This document shows positions 1-9,197 of a DNA stretch of 64,000 nt, one piece after another. Position numbers and translations under genes: made by a program. The notes below the pieces were generated by a model. That model searched no databases, was not told where the DNA came from, and saw nothing but the letters and a program-made list of their open reading frames with translations. Source of the stretch: Adiantum capillus-veneris (taxonomy: Eukaryota; Streptophyta; Polypodiopsida; Polypodiales; Pteridaceae); the NCBI GenBank assembly GCA_014529385.2, contig CM043963.1, positions 77,737,412 to 77,801,411 on the forward strand. Reading direction: 5' to 3'. Positions within the stretch are counted from its first letter, which is position 1. Each line of letters opens with the position of its first letter.

Positions 1-271
1 GCTCCAATTTATTTGATTTTTATCTCAAATTTTTGCGTTTTTAAAAAAGAGTTTTTTCTGTTAAAAAGATCTGAATAAGAAGATACGACGCGATTTGTGC
101 AAATTATTCCCCTGCCATGGGCGACGAACATCGAATGTGCCATAACTCACATTCAATGAGGCACACCTTTTGATGAACACTTTTCAAGCTACTACTTCTT
201 GTGTAAACTAGTGAGCCTCTTTTCTTCTATCGTTTTTGCGTAGTGTCAATTCACAGCTAATAGAAGCAGAG
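1..271. other. No gene seen; left part of a DNA transposon or its flank
   Basis: AT-rich sequence upstream of the first recognisable start codon at 272. I see no long reading frame, RNA gene or terminal repeat here. It probably belongs to the transposon that ends at 9197, whose left terminus would then lie outside the window. Confidence 0.4.
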
Positions 272-1534
272 ATGGAAGGAAGACGATCACGACGACCATC
301 CGCCTCTGTTAAATCTGTGGAACTATTCAATAGCTTTGACTTAGACCATGGTCGCTAGATGTCTACCACAGTCACCATTGGTAGTTGGGTTCTGCTTCAA
401 ACAAGAAGTAGAAAACGGATGTCAAATGAATTCATCAACAGCTACAAAGGACGTGTGAAAGATTTTCGCTTGTCTCAAACGGGAAAGACAGTGAAAGAGG
501 TGCTCATTGAGCATGCATATATGCACTCCGAACTATGACTACAACAGTCACCTTTGGGGTTTCCTGCTCATAGACCAAACCGTGTGACTACTATATTGCT
601 AAAAAGTCTTTAAAGATCCTTCAAGTTATTTTGTTGACTATTTCTTGTGACCATTCTCTTATCTTTTGTTTTTGCAGATATTTATCCTTCTAACAAAGAA
701 GACTGGCAACGGGTTGAGTGCATAATTGGTATTTTTGATGCTTTTCATGCTTCGGTGGGAGAACTTATGTACAGAACTAGTGCGAAAAGAGCTCTCGCAG
801 AGAGGGGAGTTTTCTTTTACGACTACTTTTACAACGCCCCTTGCTCTGTCCGTGGATTTGGCACTTTGAAACGTTTCCCTCTTCCCCAACAAGATTCCCC
901 AAAGTGGCCAGTTCCAACTTCAGAAACCTCTGAGTGTTTTAAAATCAAGCTTCATCAGGAAATTTTGAAGTATTTGCGACCAAACATTGCAAGCAGGCAA
1001 GTACGAGTCAGTCTATTTATGCCATTACATGTCTTTATAGGTTTCTTCCACGACGAGCAGGTTAGAAAAACAGAAACCATGTTCATCTGCAAATCCCAAA
1101 CTTGCCTTGATTTTTTGGATGATAATTGGGATGTCAGTGATTCTAAAGGCATTTTGTGCAAGTGTATGATAGCATCACAGAATTTTATAGTTTCTTTCTA
1201 CTACATGAGGTGGCATCGAGTGAATGGTCAGTTGGTAGCTATGGATCAAGATTTAAGTGACAATGCTTTTAATCCCTTGATTTCCATCGAGATATGGTTT
1301 TCAAATTATTTGCTTACAGTTGTTGTGGTCAGATCAAATGTCACTTTAAGACAGGTTCGAGAGGATCTGTTAAATGAGTCCGATCTCAATTTGCCTTCAA
1401 AATTTGTTTTCAAGTGTAACATGCGAAAGGTACTAAGCTACATGTATTACTTTTATACGTTGATGTTTCTATCGTGCTCATGTATCCCAATGTCTTATCG
1501 CGTACGTTGCATTGTAGGTACCTCACAGACATAA
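272..1534 (+). pseudogene. Plus-strand gene of unknown function in the transposon, probably spliced and decayed
   Basis: I do not recognise this gene. A frame opens at ATG 272 with a basic N-terminus (MEGRRSRRPS), meets TAG at 356-358, stays open to TGA at 536-538 and is followed by an intron-like stretch ending in a pyrimidine-rich tttttgcag at 671-677. The next frame (678 to 1534) encodes cysteine- and aromatic-rich sequence, for example GVFFYDYFYNAPC. Part of that frame, around 1004-1060, may be an unspliced intron. Near its end the frame reads TLRQVREDLLNESDLNLPSK, a strand-helix-strand pattern that could be ubiquitin-like; this is weak. The TAG is one C-to-T change from CAG. It may be an accessory gene of the transposon. 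Exon limits are uncertain. Confidence 0.4.
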
Positions 1535-1670
1535 AAATACGACTCTTTGTGCACAGATTACCAGCGACAGACTTGAAATAGTGAACTAACTGTACACAAT
1601 GATTCAAATACTATTCTCAAAGATTACTTGACAAAGGCAGCTCTCTACATTACCAAACACCATTGGATCC

Positions 1671-3139
1671 TCACTCTCCCATTTTTTTGGAAAGCTGTTC
1701 ACAACATTTTGTAAACTTTGAACCATAATCAAAACAAAAGTCAAATTCCGATCCACTGCTTGTAATCAATTTGTCAAAAGTACATTTCATAATCTCTTTA
1801 TAATCTTGTGCGTGCGGTGATGTGGGGGCTGTTGGTTGAGGTTGAGGAGAGGTGGTGGCTTGGGGGTTTGGGGGCTCTGGAGCTGCTTCATGAGTAGGAG
1901 AGGTGTTGGGTGGGGGGTTTGGGGGCTCTGAAGCTGCTTCATGAGCAAAAGAGGTGCTGGGTGGGGGGTTTGAGGGTTCTGGAGCTTTTTCTTGAGGACG
2001 AGAGCTGGTGGGAGCTTGGGTTGGGGAGGCATTTGGGGAGATATTGATATATGCTTGTGTTGGTATGGCAGACAAGGGGTATCTTGTCGACGGAGGCCTA
2101 GGCGTGGGCCTTGGTGCTAGCGGGATAAAAGCATCACGTGCTCCGTCTGAACGCATGGTCGTGCAATTGATCAAGTTTTCAATCATTCTGTTTCTAAACG
2201 AAGAAACATCTGCCTTTGAATAATCTGCCAAATTTCTTACCTGCGTTAAGAACATCATGTTTATTAACATAGCTACTAACTTATTAAGATACAAATCTGT
2301 AAACGAGTGTCAAATGCTTACACTTGTATGACTTCCATCAAGCATGAACCCTAACAAAATTTTTGCATTGATTAAGACCCTCCATCCACAAGAGTAGGCA
2401 TCGTCCTGCTTAGGGACTTTGCAACTAATAATCGTAAGATTCTCATATATCTGCTCTTGCGTTAAAGCTTCAAGAGCAGCCACAAGCTTTCGAAAAGATC
2501 TGTGCAAAATACAATTAAATTTCATAAGCGACTTTTAACAAAATTCTATGCGATGTCGAACAAAATACAAAACCTCTTACCTACGTACTTCACCATGAAA
2601 TCCATGGGATGAATTAGCAAGGTAGCACCGGTTTCGTTCAAGGTGTAAGAGAACAAGACTCCAATGAGCGTTGTTACAAATAAACATAAGCAAAACATAT
2701 GTCATCACAACAAATTAGAGTTCAAGATAAAATGATTTCACTATTGAAAACATTGCGTACCCTTCATGATAAGCCAAAACAAAAAAAATTGCCGTCTCCA
2801 TGTTCACTGATTGGAACCAATCAACTACTTCCACTAAAGATGTATCCTCGGCCGTCAAAACGATCGAGAGGTTCGAGTCAAGGACGACGACATCATCTTG
2901 CATATTCCAAGGCAAATTTGAAACTACAAAACTGTAAAGAAATTTGTGTCATACAAAATTGAATATATTAAAAGGATTTATTGTGAAAAAAAGAATAGCA
3001 CGCACCAAAGCAAGCAATTGATGATTGAGTCTGTGAGTTCCCTCGTCCGGTTCTGTAAAATTGCAATCTCGTGGGGGTGATAGGGAAAATACAGAATGCG
3101 TCCCCACAGAGGAAGGCCAACATGGAAATAGGGAAACAT
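1671..3139 (-). pseudogene. Ulp1/SENP-type cysteine protease part (peptidase C48) of an H3-Ulp1 gene
   Basis: Ulp1 proteases cleave SUMO-like modifiers from proteins. The first exon (to about 3006) has the typical entry segment RELTDSIINCLL. The following exons lie at about 2761-2932, 2581-2670, 2322-2499 and from about 2298 to 1671. The catalytic His is in GAHWSLVLL (codon 2664-2666). Seventeen residues on, the usual Asp is Asn (LANSS, codon 2613-2615). The Gln and Cys are in PKQDDAYSCG (Cys codon 2388-2390), with the six-residue spacing usual for the family. The acceptor before the His exon reads CAA instead of CAG at 2671-2673. After the protease there is a proline-rich tail of about 120 residues with repeated PEPPNP units. 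The exon starts in frame two codons after the stop that ends the H3-like part, so both probably formed one protein. Confidence 0.8.
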
Positions 3140-3823
3140 CAATGACTAATCATCAACGTTGGCGTCGCTGATGGCATCTGCCATTTGTTCCTCCATTATC
3201 TCAAGGCGTAACTGCTCCAATCTTTCACTATCGTCTTTTGTTGTGTCCCGCTCGATGTTGAGATGGGTGCTGTATCCATGCATTTGTGTAGACACTTCAT
3301 GAACTTTGACCTTGTCAATAGGTGGTATTCTAAGAATATTGTCCATCTTTCGGTATGAAATACCGGCAGGCAGTATTGTTTTGTCATACCTAAACCTGAG
3401 AAGGCGAAGTGTGTTGATGTCTCGTGGCATCAATGTTGCCCTATGGGCGTGGGCTGAGAGAATGTAGCTGTCCTGGAAAAGCTCTACAAAAAAATCCTCG
3501 ACGGCCTCGTGCAAGCATCTCATTGCACTTCGAGACCATCGGAAATTCAGGTTGTGTTGCTCGCAAATCTCGCGAACAACTCTCTGGAATGGCAGTTTAG
3601 GTATTGCCAATGAAATGTGCTTTTGGAGCTTACGAAGTTCGAGTAGAACGCGCCTATTCTGCTCGTATCTTCTTCTTCGCATTGTTGCCCGTACCTGCGG
3701 CATGGTCTTGCCTGGAATCACCTGCGATGTTGACGGTTGCACTGCAGACGAGCTAGCCTGGCCCTACGGACCAGACTGGCTAGGATAAACCTTCCTTGCT
3801 GTTTGCTTTGTGCGAGGCACCAT
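3140..3823 (-). pseudogene. Histone H3-like domain with H3-type N-terminal tail, fused upstream of the Ulp1 protease
   Basis: From ATG 3823-3821 the frame reads MVPRTKQTARK, nearly the H3 tail (ARTKQTARK) including the positions of Lys4 and Lys9. TAG at 3766-3764 interrupts at codon 20, then the same frame continues through an H3 core: RRRRYEQNRR, LRKLQK, PKLPFQRVVREI, SAMRCLHEAVEDFFVELFQD, HAHRATLMPRDI. These align in order with H3 alpha-N to alpha-3 without large gaps. A charged extension of about 75 residues follows (MDNILRIPPIDK, then EEQMADAISD), ending at TAG 3148-3146. Two codons later the same frame enters the Ulp1 exon at 3139. Both TAGs are one C-to-T change from CAG. The H3-fold call is strong. 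Function is not shown: chromatin targeting of the protease or nucleosome mimicry are possible. A reading that starts downstream of 3766 would lack the tail. Confidence 0.85.
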
Positions 3824-3931
3824 GACCTGAACGAGGAGAATGCAAGGAAATATGGAAATCTGGATGTGGGTAAAAACGCAGAGTGACTAGAGACACTTCG
3901 GGAAAAACGATGAGAAAAAAAAAAGGGGGGG

Positions 3932-3952
3932 GGGGGGGGGGGTTTATATTAG
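3932..3952. repeat. Poly-G tract beside the H3-Ulp1 promoter
   Basis: A run of about 18-20 G follows a run of A (3915-3924). It lies just downstream of the minus-strand TATA box, in the presumed 5' untranslated region of the H3-Ulp1 gene. Confidence 0.8.
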
Positions 3953-3958
3953 CGGAAT
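3953..3958 (-). promoter_or_regulatory. TATA box of the H3-Ulp1 gene
   Basis: On the minus strand this reads TATAAA, in the context AATATAAACC, about 130 bases upstream of the ATG at 3823. It is the nearest good TATA match to the gene. A second AT-rich match (TATATTTA) lies slightly further upstream at about 3958-3965. Confidence 0.5.
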
Positions 3959-3959
3959 A

Positions 3960-4738
3960 AATATAATGAGAAGAGGCGGCTGCATTAATCATGACATTGC
4001 GAGGTATGACGGGAAGCGTGCGAGCATAATGATTACGTGCCACGTGGCACATCGGGACTCAACGCGATATTGGTGGTGCCAAAATTAGTGGCACTGCCTA
4101 TTCGCGGTGTGGCACGACGAGGAAAGCGCCCCAACGGGTTGCCCTAGCAACAACGGTATGTTGCGGCACAACGCGAGGAGGCGGACCTTGATGGTTCCGA
4201 ATTGCAGTGTTCGCACTGTGGCAAGACAAAATGTTGTCGCGTCAAAACGCGATAAGTAAAGTCCCGGTTAGTTTGACCACAAGTATCGCGCTGTGGTGTG
4301 ACAAAAAGGCATCGCGTCACAACACGATACGGGGCATTCCTGAGTACTGTCATGCCAAAACGCGATAGCACTGCTTTTGTGGAGCGGCGGCAACAGTTTC
4401 GTCTTGTGGCGCGACCGTTCCACGGCGGCTGACACGTGGCGTAATCACCATGGCGATTGCATGATGCATGGGTGGCGCGACAAAAAGGCGTTGCGTCACA
4501 ACGCGATACGGGGCGTTCCTGAGTACTCTAGATTGGCCGTATCGCGTTATGACGCAACAATCATCTGTCGCGCCAAAACGCGATAGCGATACTTTTTTGG
4601 AGTGGCGGCACCAATTTCGCGTTGTGACGTGACCGTTCCACGGCGTCTGACATGTGGCGTAATCATCACGGCGACTACATGATGCACGGCGGCCCCATGA
4701 TGCATGTCAATCGATGTCATCAATGTCCTCGGGAGTCC
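3960..4738. promoter_or_regulatory. Divergent promoter region with CGCGATA/TATCGCG repeats
   Basis: This intergenic stretch separates two divergent genes and is far richer in GC and CpG than its surroundings. The heptamer CGCGATA or its complement TATCGCG recurs, at about 4064, 4247, 4284, 4363, 4504, 4541 and 4579, with near matches such as CACGATA at 4324. Many copies sit in the larger pattern GTCRCGNCAMAACGCGATA. Repeated short motifs in a transposon promoter are known to bind element-encoded proteins in En/Spm (TNPA sites); a similar role here is inference. Confidence 0.55.
4301..4690. repeat. Tandem duplication, two units of about 179-200 bp
   Basis: Unit 1 starts at 4301 and unit 2 at 4480, both with acaaaaaggc followed by the TTGCGTCACAACGCGATA-type motif, then CGGGGC(A/G)TTCCTGAGTACT. 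Both continue through GACCGTTCCACGGCG and the ACRTGGCGTAATCA block to a GATGCA-rich end. The units differ at many positions and by an insertion in unit 2, so the duplication is old. Confidence 0.75.
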
Positions 4739-4746
4739 TATAAATA
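4739..4746 (+). promoter_or_regulatory. TATA box of the plus-strand gene at 4820
   Basis: The octamer tataaata lies about 75 bases upstream of the ATG at 4820, a plausible plant promoter distance, directly after the CGCGATA repeat region. Confidence 0.65.
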
Positions 4747-4819
4747 TGACTTGCTCCCCCATTTTCCCTTTGTTTGGATGTTGTGCTCTCTCGTCTATCT
4801 TCGCTTTTGAATTTCCGTT

Positions 4820-6420
4820 ATGGACCCCTTCAATGTTGAAGCAGAGGAGGAAGTGCCTTGCTCTCAGGATGCCCCCCAAGACAAACTATCTCATTTTCTA
4901 TACCGCATTGGGCTTCAGTAGCACGAGACAGAGATCAGGCCGATGTTCAATCCAGATTTGTCTTTGCACGAGTGGATTGTCTCCGCGCAACATTACCTAT
5001 CAGGTTTTGAGCAGACCTACCGGCAGCAAACGTCCGGTGGCACTGTCGAGATACAAGGAGTTCGTTTTGTTCACATGAAGGATATCAATTCAGACTCCTC
5101 CAAGAAACACATATTTTCTAAGAGTTGCCTTAAGCTGGCAGTGCACTTGCGGATAACAGACTACAAGTGTACACTTCATAACCGCAAGTGTCAAGCGGCT
5201 GAATATTATGCAGGTTTTATTTTATATTTGCATTTAATTTTGGATGAGCATGTTGATGCTGCAAAGGCCTCGCTTGAGGATCAGACTGGGGAGGGTCAAG
5301 AGCCCAAGTCTCGGGGAAGCCTTGCCTTGCAGGTTTCAGAGGGAGTCCAGCTTCAGGAGGGTGCTTTGCCTACTAGTGTTCTACCTACCATACCTATTGG
5401 TGATTTGCAGTATGTCATGCTTAACGACATTATGGAGCTTTTTGACCTTCGAGAGGACTATTGCCTTGCCATTGTGGCACAGAATCTCGAAGAGGATGAT
5501 GCTATCATTGACCCTAACCACGAAAAGTATTCTGTTATAGATGCCCATGTAAATGACGATGAGTTCGTTGACCCCGCAAGTGCACTTGTGATGATTTACA
5601 ATGATGTTGCTAGGTATGAGCGCACGCTTCCAACAGAAAAGGAGTTCATGGAAGTGCAAAAAAAGCTAGGGATTGAAGAAATGGGTAAGGCAAGCACTTC
5701 TTCATCATCTTTGGCCTCAACCTCCAATGCGCCCACTGGAGGTCAGGGCGGCATCAACCTATGGAATGAGGACTTACTTGAGGAAGATGAAAACCAGAAG
5801 GTAATATTTTTTTATTTGCCTTACCTTTTTGGTTTCTACTTATCTCATTTCATAACTTTAATTTGTTGCAATTGGTGGTCTATGATGATACCTTCATTCC
5901 TCGCCCTCGTGGACGAGGCATGGGAGATTTAGGAAAGAATTCCTCTCTCGGCCAATACTTAAAGAATCTTAAGTATCCGAGTTTTTTGGTCTTCCATTCG
6001 TCCTTCTCCAATGACAACGCGGAGCTACCCTTGATGACGTTGAAGACACTTTCAAGATATTTAGGAGGGGCCGTCATTAGGTGGAATGCAGATAAAATAA
6101 TGCTTTTAGAAAAAAAGGCCGCATTGTATATGTTTGGCCAAGGGCCAGGAATGTATGGTTTGCGTAGTCGCTATTTTTTGACCCAAGCAGCATATGGTTT
6201 GGCATGCGGAATCACTGACCCTGTGCAATTACTAGAGTATGAAAAGTATGCTATGTTTCGCAATAAACAACCAATTGCGCATCTACCTACTGAAGAAATG
6301 TCTCTTGTGGCTGTGGAGGTGGAGACAAATGTACCATCGACAAACGAACCTGCAGGACTAGGTTGCAAAAGACCAAGGCAAGAAGAAGACAATAACACAC
6401 AGCAGGCAAAAAGGCCATAA
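4820..6420 (+). pseudogene. Plus-strand transposon gene of unknown function (two exons, about 510 codons)
   Basis: I do not recognise the product. The frame starts at ATG 4820 (MDPFNVEAEEEVP), meets TAG at 4919-4921 directly after a CAG codon, and continues in the same frame to 5800. An intron of 71 bases is likely at 5801-5871: it starts GTAATA and ends TTGCAA where TTGCAG is expected. Joining there keeps the frame into the second exon (5872-6420), which runs VVYDDTFIPRPRGRG to a basic end (CKRPRQEE) that could be a nuclear localisation signal. The middle is acidic with serine runs (ASTSSSSLAS). If the TAG is original, translation could start at ATG 4943. Its position opposite the H3-Ulp1 gene across a shared promoter suggests co-regulation. 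It could be a DNA-binding accessory protein comparable in role to TNPA, but no motif shows this. Confidence 0.55.
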
Positions 6421-6605
6421 TATTTTGTAACTTTTCCTGACGAAGATGAAGAATAGAGAAGCTCCAATGTATATTGTCGATGCCAAAAAATAGTACATTT
6501 TCTATCAAAACAATGAGTACATTATGTTTCTCACTTTTGTGACTGGTTGTCTTCTCTTGGCACAAAAACTTATATTGTGTTACAATGCGCTATCTTTAGG
6601 AAGTC
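6421..6605. other. Intergenic region between convergent gene ends
   Basis: Short AT-rich stretch holding the 3' ends of the plus-strand gene ending at 6420 and the minus-strand transposase-like gene. No separate feature is seen. Confidence 0.5.
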
Positions 6606-8935
6606 TCAAACAACTTGGGTCGGAGTTGTCCAAGTTTTTCCAATGCGTTCTTTTTGAAGTCGCCACTCTGCATGTCGCGATGCCGCAGAAGATGCCTCCC
6701 ATATTTCCTTCTTTCGTCGTTTGCTTGCTAATCTCATTGCTTGGCCAATCTGACTGTCTTTGACACATTCCTTTCGATGTGTTCTATGCATAAGTTTTCG
6801 ATAAGTCCATTGATGTAGTTCCTCCAAACTGTTGGCTTTGTTTGCACCACCTCCGTGACGAGTGTGGCTGACGAGCTTGGTAGTGAGTTTTCTCCATACC
6901 TTGTGTAGACCATATAGCTAAGCTACCATACTGCCTAGCAAACCAAGGCATGTGGTTGCATATGATATGCTGCAAAAAAGACTAGCCTATTGTTTATATG
7001 TAAATATAATCACAATTTTATTAAATAAAGTAATATACCATGTAATGAGTTATGTATTGATTTGTCCATGCAGCTATGAAAGACCTGTGGAAGGTCTCCA
7101 GAGCGTTTTGAAACAATGTATAGTCAGTATCTCTCCAAGTATTGAGCTCACAAAACTTGAATATGGAATCCAAACTTTTCCACACGTTCACTTTGCGAGT
7201 CCTTGCTGCACCATTGTCTGCGTGGTCAACCACTGCATTGTGCAGGTTTCTCCATCGGTTGTATCTCAATGTCAACCTTTCCTGAGCACTTTGGCTTTTG
7301 CGTTGTCTGCCACTTGTTGGCATCGACAAGAAGAGACGGGCTTTCACACCGCCAATAGACAACTTCTTTGGCACATCTCGACCATTCTTAGACCTCTTCT
7401 CGTCCTGCTCTATTTTCACATGTCCTCAATGCAAGCCCATATCTGAGAAAATTGTTTCCAATGATAATATAGCCCTTTGTTTTGCTCATGCTGGCCGAGT
7501 GGTCCAAGCAAAACAAATGTACAGAAACATAAGTTTCTCAATGATTCTACAGAGTGCATGCATCGTGCAAATATGTACTCTGGATAGTGGAATATCCAAC
7601 ACTGGGCGGAAGTTAAGGTCCTGCAAGTGCCTATCCGATGCTCTCCTCCAATTTCTTTTGTCAAGACCAATGACTCCTCCCAAGCAATACAAACAAGGGC
7701 TTTTACTTGTTGCTCCTTTTGAGATGTTGTACATACACTTTAGGGTTTTGAGATCTCCAGCCATATGCCACTCTACTGTGTATGAACCCATGCCTAATAT
7801 ATCGAGTGTCTTTCCATTTCTCTGTTCGCTTATGGCTTCACGAATACTTGTTTGTTTGATGGAAAACCCAGTTAAGAATATCGAAATTCTCTGCAAGCAC
7901 CTGAAATGGGAAAACAAAACCAATCAAATGAAACATGTCTAACCATTTTTTTAAGCAAAAACTTGTTGATATCAAACCTTGAATGTGGCTAATAAGAAAA
8001 TATTGTTTTCGGATTGCACACTAAAGTTTCTAGGGTCGTCTGAAGCAATGCTTTCATCGAATGCTCTATTCATAAGTGTTATTGTGACACGCTCAACCTT
8101 TGTCTCTTTCACTAGCTCACACTCATCCAGTTTAAGCACAAACTTCAAAACTCCATTGCATTCCTCTTGAGAAACCTCGAACAATTGAACAATATATGTC
8201 TGCAACGCTACAAAATCATAAAATATATTATTGTATTTATCATAGACCACTTCCTCTGCTGATGGCGATCTGTACATTGCTTCAATGTGAAAAGGAGTGC
8301 CCAATGTCCGAAGCACTTCCTGGTTGACCTCCAGTCTTGTCTTTCGAATGGAGAAAGGATTTGGCAGCAACGTGTGCTTGAGATTGAACTTCTTACCTTG
8401 TTGTTGCATAGTTCTGTAAACAGAAAATTGAGTAAATGGACTATTTCCAAATTTTCAAATGCTACACATATCCAATATACCTAAAAATTGCAGACATTTG
8501 AAAGTCTCAACTTCTACCTTCTTCCATTATTCTTTCACCATGGTAATTCCAGTTACGACACTTCCACTTAACTTGCAATGCCACTCTGGTGAAATCAAAG
8601 GCCGCCCTTGAAGGGGCAAGGTGTTGGAAGTCAATACGATTGAAGTCACAGTTACATTTGCCGATGTTGACACCACTAAATTGGGATGATTTGTCAAAGA
8701 ACAATGCAGATCTAATTCCACTTTGGAATTCTACAACCCGCGTCTCCTTCTCCGGATCTAGCTTATGAATTAGATGGCTTTCACCTTCTAGAACCCCCTT
8801 TGCCGATGCTAGTGGAATTTGGCCTCGGTGGACCTCGATGGAGCTGCGATTTTGCAACTGTGGACACAGTTGTAGCAGTTGTTGCAAGTCCTGATGGTGG
8901 TGGGGGTGGCATCGCCATTTTGGATCACACTCCAC
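6606..8935 (-). pseudogene. Transposase-like gene, multi-exon, broken by frameshifts
   Basis: The ATG at 8935 lies about 55 bases from a TATA box. Exon 1 ends at 8518. The second runs from about 8414 to 7980 (KYNNIFYDFVALQTYIVQLF, ending LLATFK). The third begins near 7902 and holds WHMAGDLKTLKCMY followed by SPCLYC. Later pieces hold KSLDSIFKFCELNTWRDTDY and, after an intron, ICNHMPWFARQYGSLAIWSTQGMEKTHYQAR in overlapping parts, then TRHGGGANKANSLEELHQW. The acidic GDLK, the CxxC pair and the final MEKTH helix resemble RNase H-fold DDE transposases, but I cannot name the family, and it is not TNP2. Frame changes occur near 7840 and 6868, and a stop lies near 7487. Calling it the transposase of this element rests on position next to the terminus and these motifs. 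Confidence 0.55.
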
Positions 8936-8949
8936 TACGAGCGGTTGTG

Positions 8950-9197
8950 TGCACTTGTGACGCTGTTAGCGACGAAAATACATTGGGTTTTTATACTCCG
9001 CGGCGTCGCTAAGACCGTCACTAACAGCATCGATACGGGAATGTCGCTATATGCGTCGCTATATATGTACTATAGAAGTCGTTATATAGTGATGCCTATA
9101 GCAACCATCATAGCGACATTTACAGGCCACCTATAGCAACGTTCATAGTGACGCTCATAGTGACGCTGCAGAGCCTTATATAGCGACTCTTATAGTA
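8950..9197. repeat. Right terminal and subterminal repeats of the DNA transposon
   Basis: Between the TATA box of the transposase-like gene and 9197 the heptamer TAGCGAC or its complement occurs about six times, with several one-base variants (TAGTGAC, TCGTTATA). The outermost 11 bases read TACTATAAGAG inward on the minus strand, a plausible decayed CACTACAAGAG. CACTA elements leave 3-bp target duplications; ACA follows at 9198-9200, but the partner is outside the window. Confidence 0.65.
8988..8995 (-). promoter_or_regulatory. TATA box of the transposase-like gene
   Basis: Minus-strand TATAAAAA in the context GGAGTATAAAAACCC, about 53 bases before the ATG at 8935. Confidence 0.55.

Larger units (their letters stand above)
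1..9197 (-). mobile_element. Multi-gene DNA transposon, CACTA-like right end, left end outside window
   Basis: Four gene units are packed together and end at a structured terminus. The right terminus at about 9187-9197 reads, on the minus strand, TACTATAAGAG. This matches the CACTACAAGAG end seen at 25239 apart from two C-to-T changes. Both ends are followed inward by TAGCGAC/GTCGCTA subterminal repeats. Cargo in order is a plus-strand gene of unknown function, a minus-strand H3-Ulp1 gene, a plus-strand gene of unknown function and a minus-strand transposase-like gene. Ulp1-type protease genes are known passengers of plant MULE and CACTA elements; an H3-like domain is not something I know from them. 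That all genes belong to one element is inferred from their packing, absence of other TE boundaries and shared style of decay. The strand given is that of the transposase-like gene. Confidence 0.6.

Noticed and set aside
3146-3742. H3-like protein starting at GTG 3742
   Set aside because: The GTG start leaves out the H3 tail; the frame extends upstream through one TAG to a proper ATG at 3823.
272-5871. Reassigned TAG codon (TAG read as Gln)
   Set aside because: Repeated in-frame TAGs would fit, but in-frame TGA and TAA also occur in neighbouring elements and two splice acceptors show the same CAG to CAA change, so mutation explains more.
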